This document shows positions 1 through 12,562 of a stretch of DNA of 64,000 nucleotides, in pieces; position 1 is the first letter of the stretch; every line of letters begins with the position of its first letter. The stretch comes from a bacterium (GTDB lineage: Bacteria; Myxococcota_A; Bradymonadia; REDH01): contig JAUICO010000003.1 in assembly GCA_030427825.1 (NCBI GenBank), forward strand, positions 1 to 64,000, in the 5' to 3' direction. Position numbers and translations under genes: made by a program. The notes beneath the pieces are model-generated. The model did not search any database and was not told the origin of the DNA. It worked only from the letters and a program-made list of their open reading frames with translations.

Positions 1-551
1 ACATGCTCGAGACTCTCCATTCGGGCGAGCGCTGAGGCCAGGTCCCCGCCCAGCGTCAGGGCCCCGTGATGTTGTAGAATCATCACCTCACTGCGCGGCG
101 CCGCATCGGCGACCAATGCGGCCAGCTCGTCGCTGCCGGGTCTCGCGTAGGGCACGATCGCGACTCCACCGAGGGCAGCACCTTCAGCGGTGACACCAAA
201 CACGGCGCCGGCCGCAGTTCCAACCCCCGTGGCTGTAGGCGGATGCGCGTGGACAACGGCGTTAACCGCAGGTCGCACGCGAAACGCCGCCATGTGCATG
301 CGGTACTCCGAAGACGGGCGGGAGCCTGCGTCGAGAAGGTGTCCCTGGGAGTCAAGTCGAATCAATGCGTCCGGCGAGAGCTCGTCCTTGAAGCCACCGG
401 CCGGCGTCATCAACACGAGTCCGTTCGAGAGACGAACGGACACGTTGCCGGCCACACCCGCAATCAACCCCGCATCGCGCAGCCGAACGCACACACGGAC
501 GATGCTCCGGCGCGCAGACGTCTCGTCGGAGATATCCCAGTGTGTGGTCAT
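1..551 (-). CDS. Class II aldolase/adducin-family protein (partial, C-terminus off the window)
   Basis: The first 183 residues are present; the gene runs off base 1. The family holds zinc-dependent aldolases and dehydratases such as L-fuculose-phosphate aldolase, L-ribulose-phosphate epimerase and methylthioribulose-phosphate dehydratase. The expected metal-binding set is visible: Glu82, the pair in HAHPP (His101, His103) and the second His of the QHHGAL motif (His162). An N-terminal GNVSVR stretch fits the phosphate-binding loop. The ATG at 551 overlaps the stop of the upstream RND pump gene as ATGA, so translation is probably coupled to the pump. The substrate cannot be told from this fragment, and an aldolase downstream of an efflux pump is an unusual pairing. 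Confidence 0.85.
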   Translation of the reverse strand, partial: MTTHWDISDETSARRSIVRVCVRLRDAGLIAGVAGNVSVRLSNGLVLMTPAGGFKDELSPDALIRLDSQGHLLDAGSRPSSEYRMHMAAFRVRPAVNAVVHAHPPTATGVGTAAGAVFGVTAEGAALGGVAIVPYARPGSDELAALVADAAPRSEVMILQHHGALTLGGDLASALARMESLEH

Positions 552-3500
552 TCGCCGACTACCGGGCTCGGTGTGCCCTGCTGTCCGACGACCGGCGGCG
601 ATCTGTGCGGCGCAACCCGGGCAAGCACCCATTGTCCGAGGTCGTCGAAGAATGTGTAGAAGATGGGGACCACAAAGAGTGTGAGTAGCGTCGAAATCGT
701 CAGGCCTCCGATGACAGCTCTACCCAGTGGCGAATAGGGGATGCCGATCAGGGTCGACTTGCCCATCGCCATCGGGATCAGCCCGCAAATCGTCGTCAGC
801 GCTGTCATCAGGACCGGTCGCAGTCGTTGGCGGCCCGCGAAAACAAGCGCATCGATCCGTTCTTCGCCGGCCTTCACCTGTTCACGCGCGAGGTCCACAA
901 CCACGATCGCGTTGTTCACTACGATGCCAACGAGGATCAACAATCCCACCGCAACCATCACATCCAGCGAGGTGCCCGTAAGGTACAGGCTCCAATACAC
1001 ACCAACTACCGCGAAAGGGACCGCGAGCAGCACGCTGAGCGGCAGCACGAAGGACTCAAACAACACCGCCATCAGGATAAATACGAAGGCGATCGCGAGA
1101 TACAGAGCCATGTTGCGCTCCTGCCCGCCTTCGAGCGCGATCTTGAAGCGGCTGCCCTTCTCAATCGAGTACCCACGAGGTAGCGGAATGTCTGCCGCGA
1201 CTTCGTCAATCTCTGCCGCCAGAGCGTCAAGGTCATCCCGGCCGGTTGTGATCTCGAGGGTTCGCAGCGTGCTTCCGTCCTCACGATGTATCGACAGGGT
1301 CGCCGGCAATACGCGCTCACTGGTGAGCGTCGATATGGGCACCGTCCCCACGGCGCCCGGAACCTCGACCAGGCCGATCTCGTCACGGTCATCGGCGTCC
1401 GTTGTCACGCCCCGAACTACAATCGGAAGACGCCGTTCGTGCCCTCTGAAGTCGCTCAGTTCACGACCGCGCATCGCATAGTCGAGGGTCAGCCCAACCA
1501 CACGACCGTCGGTCCCGCTGCGAAACGCGCTCGCTCTGTCGACGGCGAGCTGCAGCTCGGTCGCGCCCGGATCCGCCTGCCCTTCGATCACACTGAGCAC
1601 ACCGTCCAACTCGAGCAGGCGCTCGCTGAGTTGATCGCCGATTTCACGCAGGACAGCGCTGTCCGGCCCGCGAATGGCGACCGTCGGACCTGACGCCTGT
1701 GCGGGATTCATCGCGCTGGTGCTGACCGCATGGGTCACGCCGGGAATCACGGGAAGAACCGCCTGAAGCTGAGCGATGACCTCTTCGCGGGTCCGGTCAC
1801 GCTGCTCCGGTGGCAACAGGAAGGCGCGCACAGGCGTGCCGCCGATGTCCGATGAGCCGAGCCCAACGCGCAGATCGCGGATTCCCAACTCTTCTCGGCG
1901 GGTCCAGATCGCCTCTTCATAACTCAAGCACGCCGCAACACGATCATCCCAGGACATGCCGGGCGCGAATTCCATCGAGACACGAATGTCGTTGATGTTT
2001 GCCTGCATCTGATCGGTAGTCGCGACCTTCGTCATGGGAATAAGTACGGTCGCGAAAACAAACATGGCGACAAAGAATGCGTCCGCTCGCCGGATGAGAA
2101 CAAAGCGCAGCGCGCGAGCGTACTGCTCCTGCAGCCACAGCAACCACCGAGGGGAAGTCACTCCACTGTCGCCGCCGATACGCGCTGCCAGTACCGGTAG
2201 AAAGAGGAGGGAGACGATCAAACTCGCGATCAGGCCGGCGCACACCGGGACTCCGATCTCTGAAAGATAGAATGTCAGCGTCTCGCTGCCTGTCATCAAG
2301 GTCAACGGCAGAAAAACGACCACCGTCGTCAGCGTGGCGACGACGATAGGCAGAGACACTTCGGACGCACCACGCAGCGCCGCCCGGCGTGCGCTGAAGC
2401 CGCGCGCCCGGTAGCTCTGTATACTCTCAACAACCACGATCGCGTTGTCGACCACCAGGCCCACAGCGAGCATCATACCGGTGAGGGACAATACGTTTAG
2501 CGACCTCCCGCTAAGGTGCAGGACCGCTGTCGCCATCAGCAGCGACGAGGGTATCGCCGTCGTGATCAGGAGCGTCGCTCTGGCGTGGCGGAGGAAGATG
2601 GCCAGGACGAAGACCGCGAAGAGTCCGCCCCACAACGCCGTCGTCTGCAGGTCCCGCAGGGAGTCGGTGATCATGACCCCCTGATCGAAGAAATAATGCG
2701 GTTCAATGCCGGCGAGCACCGGGTCCTGTTCTGCGCCTGAGGTCAACGCTTCGCGTATCGACGACGCCACATCGACAATGTTCGCTGCCGAATCCCGGTA
2801 CACACCGAGAAAGACTGCGGGACGCCGATTGATCCGGTACATCCGGCGCTCCGTCGCCGACTCGATGCCTACGCTGCCGATATCCGAGATTCGCAGTCCA
2901 CCGCCGGCCGGGAGCCCGGCAATTTCAGCGAGGGATGAGAAGCGGCTCACAACGCGCAGCGGCAGCTCGCGGCCGGCATTCATCACCGAGCCACCTGCGA
3001 GGGAGAAGTTGTCTTGTCGCAGGCGATCGATCAGCTGCACCGCGCCGCCGCCGCCGGCCGCCAGCCGATTCGAAACTTCGATCGCAACGCGTCGCTCGTT
3101 GAGCCCGAACACGTCGACCCGTGACACCCCGGGCAGGCGTTCGAGCAGCGGTACCAGACGGGACTCGATGACGGTCTGCGGATCGTCGATCGACTCATCC
3201 ATCGTGACTCCAAACCAGGTCACCGGATCCTCGTTTGGATTGTATTTCCAAATGAACCAGGGACCGGTCTCGACCTCGACACGTCCGATGCCGCGTTCGA
3301 TACGGTCCCGCACCTGATTGTACGCCGTGTCCATGTCGGTCCCGTCGACGAACTCCATCAGGAACGACGTTGTGTTCGCGTTGATATCGACCGACATCGA
3401 CTTCACGTCGCGGACCGTCGACAGCATCTCCTCGATCGGAATCGCAACCTCCCTCTCCAGGTCTGAGGGGGTGCCCGGCAAGGTGTTGATCTGGGCGTAC

Positions 3501-3646
3501 AGAAACGGTGGCGTAAAGCCGGATGGGATCAACTCGCGACGAATCTCGCGCCACGAGTTCATCCCGAGCACGAGCAGCGCGGCGCCGATCATCGCGACCG
3601 TCACCGGGCGTCGGATCGAAAAACCGGGGAGCAGCTCACCTCTCAC
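548..3646 (-). CDS. RND-family efflux transporter permease (AcrB/HAE1-like)
   Basis: This 1032-residue protein is an inner-membrane proton-driven pump of the resistance-nodulation-division superfamily. The length fits, and so does the duplicated architecture: one N-terminal TM helix, a large periplasmic porter loop, a TM bundle, then the same again. TM4 carries GLVVDNAIVVVE; Asp400 corresponds to the first of AcrB's two proton-relay Asp residues and the second is Asn, as in many HAE1 homologues. The TM10 counterpart reads GIVVNNAIVVVD. The start overlaps the TolC-like gene's stop as ATGA. No membrane-fusion protein gene lies in this operon, although such pumps normally need one, so the partner is encoded elsewhere or just outside the window. 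Substrate unknown: drugs, lipids or other envelope molecules are possible. Confidence 0.93.
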   Translation of the reverse strand: MRGELLPGFSIRRPVTVAMIGAALLVLGMNSWREIRRELIPSGFTPPFLYAQINTLPGTPSDLEREVAIPIEEMLSTVRDVKSMSVDINANTTSFLMEFVDGTDMDTAYNQVRDRIERGIGRVEVETGPWFIWKYNPNEDPVTWFGVTMDESIDDPQTVIESRLVPLLERLPGVSRVDVFGLNERRVAIEVSNRLAAGGGGAVQLIDRLRQDNFSLAGGSVMNAGRELPLRVVSRFSSLAEIAGLPAGGGLRISDIGSVGIESATERRMYRINRRPAVFLGVYRDSAANIVDVASSIREALTSGAEQDPVLAGIEPHYFFDQGVMITDSLRDLQTTALWGGLFAVFVLAIFLRHARATLLITTAIPSSLLMATAVLHLSGRSLNVLSLTGMMLAVGLVVDNAIVVVESIQSYRARGFSARRAALRGASEVSLPIVVATLTTVVVFLPLTLMTGSETLTFYLSEIGVPVCAGLIASLIVSLLFLPVLAARIGGDSGVTSPRWLLWLQEQYARALRFVLIRRADAFFVAMFVFATVLIPMTKVATTDQMQANINDIRVSMEFAPGMSWDDRVAACLSYEEAIWTRREELGIRDLRVGLGSSDIGGTPVRAFLLPPEQRDRTREEVIAQLQAVLPVIPGVTHAVSTSAMNPAQASGPTVAIRGPDSAVLREIGDQLSERLLELDGVLSVIEGQADPGATELQLAVDRASAFRSGTDGRVVGLTLDYAMRGRELSDFRGHERRLPIVVRGVTTDADDRDEIGLVEVPGAVGTVPISTLTSERVLPATLSIHREDGSTLRTLEITTGRDDLDALAAEIDEVAADIPLPRGYSIEKGSRFKIALEGGQERNMALYLAIAFVFILMAVLFESFVLPLSVLLAVPFAVVGVYWSLYLTGTSLDVMVAVGLLILVGIVVNNAIVVVDLAREQVKAGEERIDALVFAGRQRLRPVLMTALTTICGLIPMAMGKSTLIGIPYSPLGRAVIGGLTISTLLTLFVVPIFYTFFDDLGQWVLARVAPHRSPPVVGQQGTPSPVVGE

Positions 3647-5226
3647 GGGGCGCCCGTACCATCGGCCGACAGGAGCGCGCTCATGTCTACGGCAGCACCC
3701 GACTCGGACAACAGCGTCCCGGTCAGGTGCTGCATGCGACGAAAGGCGAGTTCTCCGTCGAGGCGCACACGCAAAGCTGAGAGCTCCGCAGCCTCAACGC
3801 GTTCGAGAGCATCCAGCGTCTGTTGTACCGTGCTCAGGCCGCGGGCGAAGCGTTCTTCTTCGGCGTCCAGCACACGCTCAACGGCCCCGGTGCGATACGC
3901 CGCCAGAGAGTAGCGGTCCCGGTGCGCGCCCAGCTCTTCGTGTGTGTCCATCGCCGCAAAGCACGCCGCGCGTTCAGCGAGCGCCACCTCGAGGCGCGCG
4001 CGGTCCACATCAACCGCCGCCTGCTTTACCGATTCGAGCGCCGCGCGGTTTCGGATCGGCGCGGAGAAGCGTAGCCCCGCCATGACCGCGATCGATTCGA
4101 AGGTGGCCATCTGCGCCAACGCGGCGCCGACGTTCTCGTCCAGGCCTCCGGTAGAAAACGAGCCCCAGACATCGAGGGTCGCCTTCGCCGAATCCGAAGC
4201 CGCATCCACCGCCGTCTCTGCCAGAACAAGCTGGGCCCGCGCTGCAAGGACCTCGGGGCTGCGTGCCGCTGCGGCGGCGCACACTGCGGCGCCATCCAGC
4301 TCGTCCGGGGGAATCGTGATAGCTCCGGAACCGAAGCGCTGCTCGCCAGGCGCGGCACCGACCAGGTCGGCCAGCGTACGGCTCAACGCCTGTACGCGCA
4401 CGCGGGACGCAACCAGCTCCTGGAGTCCGGCGGCCACCCGCTCGCGAAACAGTTCCAGCTCGTACGACGCGATGCGCCCACCTTCGACAAGGGCCCCGGC
4501 GGCCTCCAACTGGGCGGTAGTACGCGCGAGGCTGCGCTCCCTGAGCAGATGCTCCTCTTCCGCGAAGCGTACCTCAAGCCACACCGAGAGCGCGTTCAGC
4601 AACGCCGCGCTGATCTGCTGTTCGACAGCGACCCTTTCTGCCTCTGCGCGACGCAACGCAGCGCTGTGTGCGAGCATGGTGACCCGCCGTCCGCGCCCCT
4701 CGAGCAGGGGCTGCTCGAAGGCGATCGTCAGCTGCGGCCCGTAGTTCCAGGGAACGCCCTGTTCTATCGTCTCGCCAAAAATTTCATACGGCGTCTTCGA
4801 TCGGGTCAGGCTCTGGTTAAAGCTCGCGGTCAGGGTACCGCCTGAAGCAAACAAACGCCCGATCGAAGCATTGAGGGAATGTGAGTAGCGCTCCGCAATA
4901 CCGGAAGAGAGCTCATTCTCAACGCGAGCACGACTCGCAAGGGTCTCATAGGTGACCGCGAGTTGCGGGTCGAAGATGGCCAGGGTCTGTGCGCTCTCGC
5001 TTTCTGCCCGACGCACTGTGATGCGTCCACGGGCGATCTCGGGCAGGTTGTGCGCCACCAGAGAAACAAACTCGGCGCGAGACAGCCGCGAGTGCTCGGG
5101 AACCTCGATCCCCGTCTCGACCTCAGGCAACGCAGCAAACACCACGCTCGGCAGGAAACACACATGCGCCAGCGCGAGAGCACACACCGCGGCGTGCGTC
5201 TTTGATTTCAGACTACAACGCTTCAT
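3643..5226 (-). CDS. TolC-like outer-membrane efflux protein
   Basis: This 527-residue outer-membrane factor would form the exit duct for the RND pump encoded just downstream. It opens with a signal peptide (basic MKRCSLKSK, hydrophobic core, probable cleavage after VVFAA near residue 32). The rest is the Ala/Glu/Arg-rich amphipathic helix pattern of the OEP family, in two similar halves, with Thr/Ser/Gly-rich beta stretches such as SGGTLTASFNQSLT around residues 128 to 141. The gene starts inside the last 14 bases of the RCC1 lipoprotein gene and ends on the ATGA shared with the pump gene, so the three are probably one transcript. Family assignment rests on pattern and neighbour rather than a single diagnostic motif. 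Confidence 0.9.
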   Translation of the reverse strand: MKRCSLKSKTHAAVCALALAHVCFLPSVVFAALPEVETGIEVPEHSRLSRAEFVSLVAHNLPEIARGRITVRRAESESAQTLAIFDPQLAVTYETLASRARVENELSSGIAERYSHSLNASIGRLFASGGTLTASFNQSLTRSKTPYEIFGETIEQGVPWNYGPQLTIAFEQPLLEGRGRRVTMLAHSAALRRAEAERVAVEQQISAALLNALSVWLEVRFAEEEHLLRERSLARTTAQLEAAGALVEGGRIASYELELFRERVAAGLQELVASRVRVQALSRTLADLVGAAPGEQRFGSGAITIPPDELDGAAVCAAAAARSPEVLAARAQLVLAETAVDAASDSAKATLDVWGSFSTGGLDENVGAALAQMATFESIAVMAGLRFSAPIRNRAALESVKQAAVDVDRARLEVALAERAACFAAMDTHEELGAHRDRYSLAAYRTGAVERVLDAEEERFARGLSTVQQTLDALERVEAAELSALRVRLDGELAFRRMQHLTGTLLSESGAAVDMSALLSADGTGAP

Positions 5227-7069
5227 CGTGTCCGTAGGTTGCCCAGCACAGAGGCCGGCCGTCGTCGTTCAGGCCGCAGCTTGCCGCGCCGCCTGCTGAG
5301 AATCCAATCATGGGAATGTCCGGAGGGCTCGCCTGGCCGAAACCATCGTCGCCCCAGCACTGAACCTGCCGGCTCTCCAGGTGGCCACAGCAATGGTGGG
5401 CACCGCAGTCGATGTGGGTGTAGCGCGAGCCCGCCGGCACCTCGAGCTGCCCGTAGCTGTCGTCACCCCAGCATCGAGTCCCACCGTCCGCTGCAATCGC
5501 GCAGGTAAAATCGACACCCGCAGACACCTGCGTGGCCCGCAGATCAGGCGCCTGCAGCTGACCGCGCAGAGAATCTCCCCAGCACCGGATGCGACCGCCG
5601 GCCTCGATGGCACAGCCGTGACTGTCTCCCAGCGCAACATCCACGAACTCGCCATCAGTAGGATACCGATTCAGGTCTCGATCCGTGCGCCCCCAACACT
5701 CCAGGCGGCGCCCTCGGCGATAAATCACGCAGCTCGCCTGCCGCCCGGGGGCAAACCGGAGCAGCCGATTGTCCGGCATCTCATCCTCTCCTGAGGCCCG
5801 ACTGCCCCAGCAGCGGCCACCGCCCAACGCCTCGTTGTAGGCGCACCCATGTCCGGCGCCGGCTACGACGGCTGTGTAGTTGCCGCCGATACGGCCATGA
5901 ACCCGCTCGCCACCGCCGTCGCCCCAGCAGAGAACGGACCCCGTAGAGCGTAGGATGCAGGTGTGCGCGTCACCCACTGCGATTTGTGTGCCGCGGCTGC
6001 CGAGACTCTGCGCCTGTCCGTGGTAGCTGTGTCCCCAGCATCGTGCAGTCCCATCATCACGGATCGCGCAGGTGTGACGGGTACCTGGAGCCACCCTGAC
6101 AAAAGGGCGCTCGAGGTGCATCGGCGGCACCGGCTCCCCCTCTTCTTCTGCCCTGGCCTCGGCTTCAGCGATCTCAGCCGGCGTCAGCGGTTGCCCGGGA
6201 GCCTCAGTCTGGGCGTCAGAACCCAGGCCCCAGCATCGGACGACTCCGGTGTCGAGGAGGCCGCATGCGTGGGAGCGACTCCCCGTCAATGACGCGACCA
6301 CCTCGTCCGTGGGCCGGGTCTCGCCGGCTCGTCCGAATCCCCAACACTGCACCGCGCCGGCGCGATCGCGACCGCAGGCATAGTCGTCTCCGCCGACAAG
6401 CTCGACGAACTCAGTGTCCTCGGGCACCTGCATGACGGCCAGTGAAGCTTCTCCCCAGCATTCGACGCTGCCTTCGGGGCGCAGGCCACAGGTGTGAAGT
6501 CGGCCGGAAATCATTGAGGTGAAGGCGCGCTGCGGAGCATTCGTCTCGCCGGCGCGGTCCTCACCCCAACAGACGACGGCGCCCGCTCCGTCTGTCCCGC
6601 AGCCATGATGCACTGCCAGAGTCAGCGCCGTGAACGCGGTCGGCGGAGGGGCAGGCGGATCATCGCCGAAACAGTCCAGCATGCCATTGCCCCCGCGATG
6701 GATGCACGCAAATCGCCGGCCGGCGACCAGAAGGTCACCCTGCTGCGCCGACGGCAGCTGCCAGGTCGCGGTACCGCGACCCCAGCAGTCAATCTGCAGG
6801 CTGCGGCGCATCGCACAGGTGAAATCGTCGCCTGAGACCATGTCGATGTAGGGGTCCGCTACCTCTCGGCGCTCGACACGGGTGTCCCCCGGGCGTTGTC
6901 CGTCGCGCAGATCAACGTGCGCATGACGGTCGGATGCGGCCCGCGCCTCATCTGCAGCGCCCGGTTCCGGTCCATGAACCTGCACCCGGCGCGGCGACGG
7001 ATCACCGGCCGTCGCGCACGCTACCGCCAGCAGGCAGCAGCACGCGATGCAATGTAGCAGGTTTCTCAA
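5213..7069 (-). CDS. RCC1-repeat lipoprotein
   Basis: This is a predicted lipoprotein of 618 residues. The signal peptide ends in the lipobox LAVAC, giving lipidated Cys18. After a short charged linker the mature protein is built of about 14 repeats of roughly 40 residues, each ending in CWG followed by a G-rich turn (12 exact CWG plus one CFG and one CWA). This is the RCC1/BNR-like beta-propeller repeat, with an extra Cys about 10 residues before each CWG (for example HTCAI then RCWG), suggesting one disulfide per blade. RCC1 propellers usually bind proteins; the partner is unknown. It is the first gene of the operon with tolC-like and RND genes and faces mutA divergently. A direct role in export is only a possibility. 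Confidence 0.86.
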   Translation of the reverse strand: MRNLLHCIACCCLLAVACATAGDPSPRRVQVHGPEPGAADEARAASDRHAHVDLRDGQRPGDTRVERREVADPYIDMVSGDDFTCAMRRSLQIDCWGRGTATWQLPSAQQGDLLVAGRRFACIHRGGNGMLDCFGDDPPAPPPTAFTALTLAVHHGCGTDGAGAVVCWGEDRAGETNAPQRAFTSMISGRLHTCGLRPEGSVECWGEASLAVMQVPEDTEFVELVGGDDYACGRDRAGAVQCWGFGRAGETRPTDEVVASLTGSRSHACGLLDTGVVRCWGLGSDAQTEAPGQPLTPAEIAEAEARAEEEGEPVPPMHLERPFVRVAPGTRHTCAIRDDGTARCWGHSYHGQAQSLGSRGTQIAVGDAHTCILRSTGSVLCWGDGGGERVHGRIGGNYTAVVAGAGHGCAYNEALGGGRCWGSRASGEDEMPDNRLLRFAPGRQASCVIYRRGRRLECWGRTDRDLNRYPTDGEFVDVALGDSHGCAIEAGGRIRCWGDSLRGQLQAPDLRATQVSAGVDFTCAIAADGGTRCWGDDSYGQLEVPAGSRYTHIDCGAHHCCGHLESRQVQCWGDDGFGQASPPDIPMIGFSAGGAASCGLNDDGRPLCWATYGHDEAL

Positions 7070-7346
7070 GGTCTCATTCCTTCAGGGGCAACCCTTCGCC
7101 GAAGGGGGACACTGTGTATATCCCGAAACGCAGATTTATGCCCTTTTCCGGCCGACCGAGGCTCCGGACCGGTCGAACTGCTCTTTCGCACGCGTCTGAT
7201 TCCCGATCGTAGTGCATGCGACCAGGCGCGTATCCGGGCCTCTTTGGCGCCGGGAGCGCCCGATTGAAACACGTTCTAGCGCTTGCGCCCTTCCCATCTG
7301 ACCGATAAACGGCGCAGCGCCTGTACGAAGCGCGGAGCCCCAACTG

Positions 7347-9383
7347 ATGTCGAAGGAAAGCGGCCCAACAAAGTTCGAGGAGATCTCCCACGAGCGGTGG
7401 AAGTCGGAGGCCGAAAAGAGCCTGCGCGGCGCACCCTTCGAGAAGGCCCTCGTGTCTACCACCGCAGATGGAGTTCGCGTCGAGCCCCTGTACCCGAACG
7501 CCGATGTTCCGGCGGCGGCTCCGGACGTCGCGGGTGTACCCGGCGCGATGCCCTATACGCGCGGCAACTCCGCCGTCCCGTCGCCCAACGGCTGGAGCAT
7601 TCGCCAGGAATTCACCAACAGCGACCCCGCCGAGTGCAATGCGCGGATACTCGAAGATCTGAGCCGCGGTGTGGACGCGATCGAGCTTCGCCTCGCGGCC
7701 TCCTCCCGCGGCGCGGGAACAGCGCCCGGTATCGAAGCCGCTGACCTTGCCGGCTTCTCGACCCTGCTCGACGGCGTAATGTTCGAGATGATCGGCACGC
7801 ACTGCGATGCGGGCGCGGCGGCTCATGTGCCGGCGGCCGCCCTCGCCGCCCTGCAGGGACCCGCCGGACTTGGCACCTCTACCGGCAGCTTCGGCATGGA
7901 TCCCCTCGGAGCTCTCGCTTCCGACGGTTCTCTGCCGTTCAGCCTCGAGCGTGCCTGGACCCTGGCGGCCGACCTTACGCGATGGTGCGCGGACAACGCG
8001 CCGGAGTTTCGCGCCCTGCGCGCCTCAGGGCTCCCCTTTCACAACGCCGGAGCCACCGAAGCGTGGGAGCTGGCCCTTGCCGTCGCAAACGGAATCGAGA
8101 TGCTGCGTCAGCTGACGCGCGCCGAAATTACTCTGCACGACGCGACGGACGCGATCGAGTTCGCCTTCGCATCCGGGCGCGACTTCTTTGTCACGATCGC
8201 GAAGCTGCGCGCCGCTCGAACCCTCTGGGCCCGGGTGGTCGAAGCGGCCGGCGGCGACGACGGACACGCGAAGATGCAGATGTTTGTGCGCAGCTCTGAA
8301 CGAAACCGCAGCGTCCGGGACGCATGGGTAAACATGCTCCGTGGCAGCTCAGAGACCCTGGCCGCCGCCATCGGAGGCGCCGACAGCGTCTGTACCGGCA
8401 GCTGGGACGAAGCGGCTCGCGCACCCGAAGCCTTTGGCCGCCGCGTCGCCCGAAATACACAACTGATTCTTCAGTCCGAGTCACACATCGGCCGTGTGGT
8501 CGACCCGGCCGGCGGCAGTGAATACGTTGAACACCTGACCGCAGAGCTCGCCAAGCTGGCGTGGTCCTATGTCCAGCGCATCGAGAGTGAGGGCGGACTG
8601 GCGGCGGCGCTTGGATCCGGATTGGTGCGGCGGGCCATCGAAGAAAGCGCGACAGAAGAAGGCAAACAGATCGCGAAGCGAAAGCTGTCCCTTATCGGCG
8701 TGAGCGAATTCGCCAACCCCGGCGAAGAGCGCCTTGTCGTCGAATCCCGCAGCTCAAAGCCGGACGCAGACGCATCGCCGATCATGGACATCGCAGCGGC
8801 TGTGGTCGCCGGCGCAGGCAGCAGCGCGGTCACAGAGGCGTGCATCCACGCCCTGCGCTCCGGTGCGAGCGTGCCGGCGGTACTCGCCGGTCTGAGCGCG
8901 AACTCGACGGCGGCTACCTGCAGGCCACTCCGGATTCGGCGCTACGCCGACTCCTTCGAGGCCTTGCGTGACCGGGCCGACGACCACGGAGCACCGACCG
9001 TGTTCCTGGCGAACTACGGGCGCATTCCCGAGCACCGAGCGCGTTCGGGCTTCGCGCAGAACTTTTTTCAAGCCGGTGGCTTCGTCGCCGAAGAAAACGA
9101 CGGATTCACAGAGATCGAGCCGTTGGTTGCGGCGTTCCGCAGCTCCGGCGCCGACATCGCGGTGATCTGCTCTTCGGATGCCAACTACCAGAGCGTCGCG
9201 GCCGACATCGCCGGCCGACTCAAGCAGGCAGGTGCACAGCAGCTTTACCTCGCCGGGCGACCCGGTGACAACGAGAAGGCCTGGCGGGCAGCCGGCGTCG
9301 ATGACTTTATCTACATGGGCTCGGACCTGATCTCAGTGCTTGATGACGCGCTGACGATTGCGGGCGCGAAGGGAGGCAACTGA
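7347..9383 (+). CDS. mutA: Methylmalonyl-CoA mutase, small (alpha-like) subunit
   Basis: This 678-residue protein is the non-catalytic partner of the adenosylcobalamin-dependent mutase that interconverts (R)-methylmalonyl-CoA and succinyl-CoA. An N-terminal segment ([18 protein letters not shown]) typical of small subunits is followed by a TIM-barrel mutase domain with [15 protein letters not shown] matching the large subunit's [15 protein letters not shown]. The C-terminal cobalamin-like domain (about 545 to 678) has [13 protein letters not shown] where an active subunit carries DxHxxG, so it should not bind B12, as is normal for this subunit. GGAG at 7334 precedes the ATG by nine bases. mutB follows after two bases. 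The operon serves propionate, odd-chain and branched-chain carbon entry into the TCA cycle. Confidence 0.95.
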   Translation: MSKESGPTKFEEISHERWKSEAEKSLRGAPFEKALVSTTADGVRVEPLYPNADVPAAAPDVAGVPGAMPYTRGNSAVPSPNGWSIRQEFTNSDPAECNARILEDLSRGVDAIELRLAASSRGAGTAPGIEAADLAGFSTLLDGVMFEMIGTHCDAGAAAHVPAAALAALQGPAGLGTSTGSFGMDPLGALASDGSLPFSLERAWTLAADLTRWCADNAPEFRALRASGLPFHNAGATEAWELALAVANGIEMLRQLTRAEITLHDATDAIEFAFASGRDFFVTIAKLRAARTLWARVVEAAGGDDGHAKMQMFVRSSERNRSVRDAWVNMLRGSSETLAAAIGGADSVCTGSWDEAARAPEAFGRRVARNTQLILQSESHIGRVVDPAGGSEYVEHLTAELAKLAWSYVQRIESEGGLAAALGSGLVRRAIEESATEEGKQIAKRKLSLIGVSEFANPGEERLVVESRSSKPDADASPIMDIAAAVVAGAGSSAVTEACIHALRSGASVPAVLAGLSANSTAATCRPLRIRRYADSFEALRDRADDHGAPTVFLANYGRIPEHRARSGFAQNFFQAGGFVAEENDGFTEIEPLVAAFRSSGADIAVICSSDANYQSVAADIAGRLKQAGAQQLYLAGRPGDNEKAWRAAGVDDFIYMGSDLISVLDDALTIAGAKGGN

Positions 9384-9385
9384 TC

Positions 9386-11532
<2,147 letters not shown>

Positions 11533-11533
<1 letters not shown>

Positions 11534-12543
11534 TGGCCATCCGCGCCCTGCCACGACGACGCCGGCTCAGCGTCGAAGACCACGTCGACGGCGTCCTGGC
11601 GGGGAACCGTACGATCGTGGGCCGAACGATTTCACTCGTCGAGAGCGACGTTGCGGCACATCGAGACAAGGCCCAGCAGGTGCTGCTCGGGCTGCTCCCA
11701 CACACAGGCGAAGCACACAGGATCGGTATCACCGGTGTGCCGGGCGTCGGAAAGTCCACGTTTATCGATCAGTTTGGGCTCAACCTGATCGACGATGGAC
11801 ACAAGGTCGCGGTGCTCGCTGTTGACCCGACCAGCAGCCTCTCACGGGGCTCAATTCTCGGTGACAAGACGCGCATGGAGCGCCTGTCGGTACACGACAG
11901 CGCGTTCATTCGTCCCTCACCCACCGGGGGCTCACTGGGGGGGGTGAACCGAAAGACCCGCGAGACGATTCTTGTGTGCGAGGCTGCAGGATACAACCGC
12001 ATCCTGGTAGAAACCGTGGGGGTCGGTCAGTCCGAGACCCTGGTCGCCGGCATGGTCGACGTGTTTGTTCTGCTGATGCTGCCCGGTGCCGGCGACGAGC
12101 TGCAGGGCATCAAGCGCGGCATCATGGAACGCGCCGACATTCTCGCGGTCAACAAGGCCGACGGTGACAACGCCAACCGCGCCAAACTCGCGGGCACAGA
12201 GTACCGGCGCGCCCTGCACTATCTGCAGGCCCGCTCCGAGCATTGGACGCCGCCGGTCCTGCACATCAGCGGCCTGCACAACATCGGCCTGGACAGCCTC
12301 GCCGAAGCCATCGAGGACCATCGCCGGACACTCAGAGATTCCGGCGAGCTCGCTGCTACGAGGCAGGCGCAGCAGAAGCAGTGGACCTGGGACATGGTGG
12401 AAGAGCGGCTCATCGAGGAGCTGCACGGCAACGCGTCCGTCGCCGCACGGGCGGCCACGCTGGACGCGGACCTGGCCGCGGGCAGGACAACTCCGACGCT
12501 GGCGGCCGTAGAGATGCTGCGAGCCTTCGGCATTGAGGCCTGA
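11533..12543 (+). CDS. meaB: Methylmalonyl-CoA mutase-associated GTPase MeaB (ArgK family)
   Basis: This is a G3E-family P-loop GTPase (336 residues) that gates adenosylcobalamin loading and protects the mutase from inactivation. The Walker A motif GVPGVGKST lies at about residues 68 to 76. The Asp-containing VDPTSSLSRGSILGDKTRM segment, ETVGVGQSE (G3 region) and NKAD (base recognition) follow in the family order. Length and the C-terminal dimerisation helices are normal for MeaB. The ATG shares one base with the mutB stop, so the gene is translationally coupled. It is the last gene of the mutA-mutB-meaB operon; a stem-loop follows 20 bases after the stop. Confidence 0.95.
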
Positions 12544-12562
12544 TCTCGATCCCCTGCGGCCG

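Noticed and set aside
7070..7346. Cobalamin riboswitch upstream of mutA
   Set aside because: The B12-binding enzyme suggested looking for one, but I see no B12-box-like sequence; only a small hairpin at 7092 to 7106 near the divergent gene.
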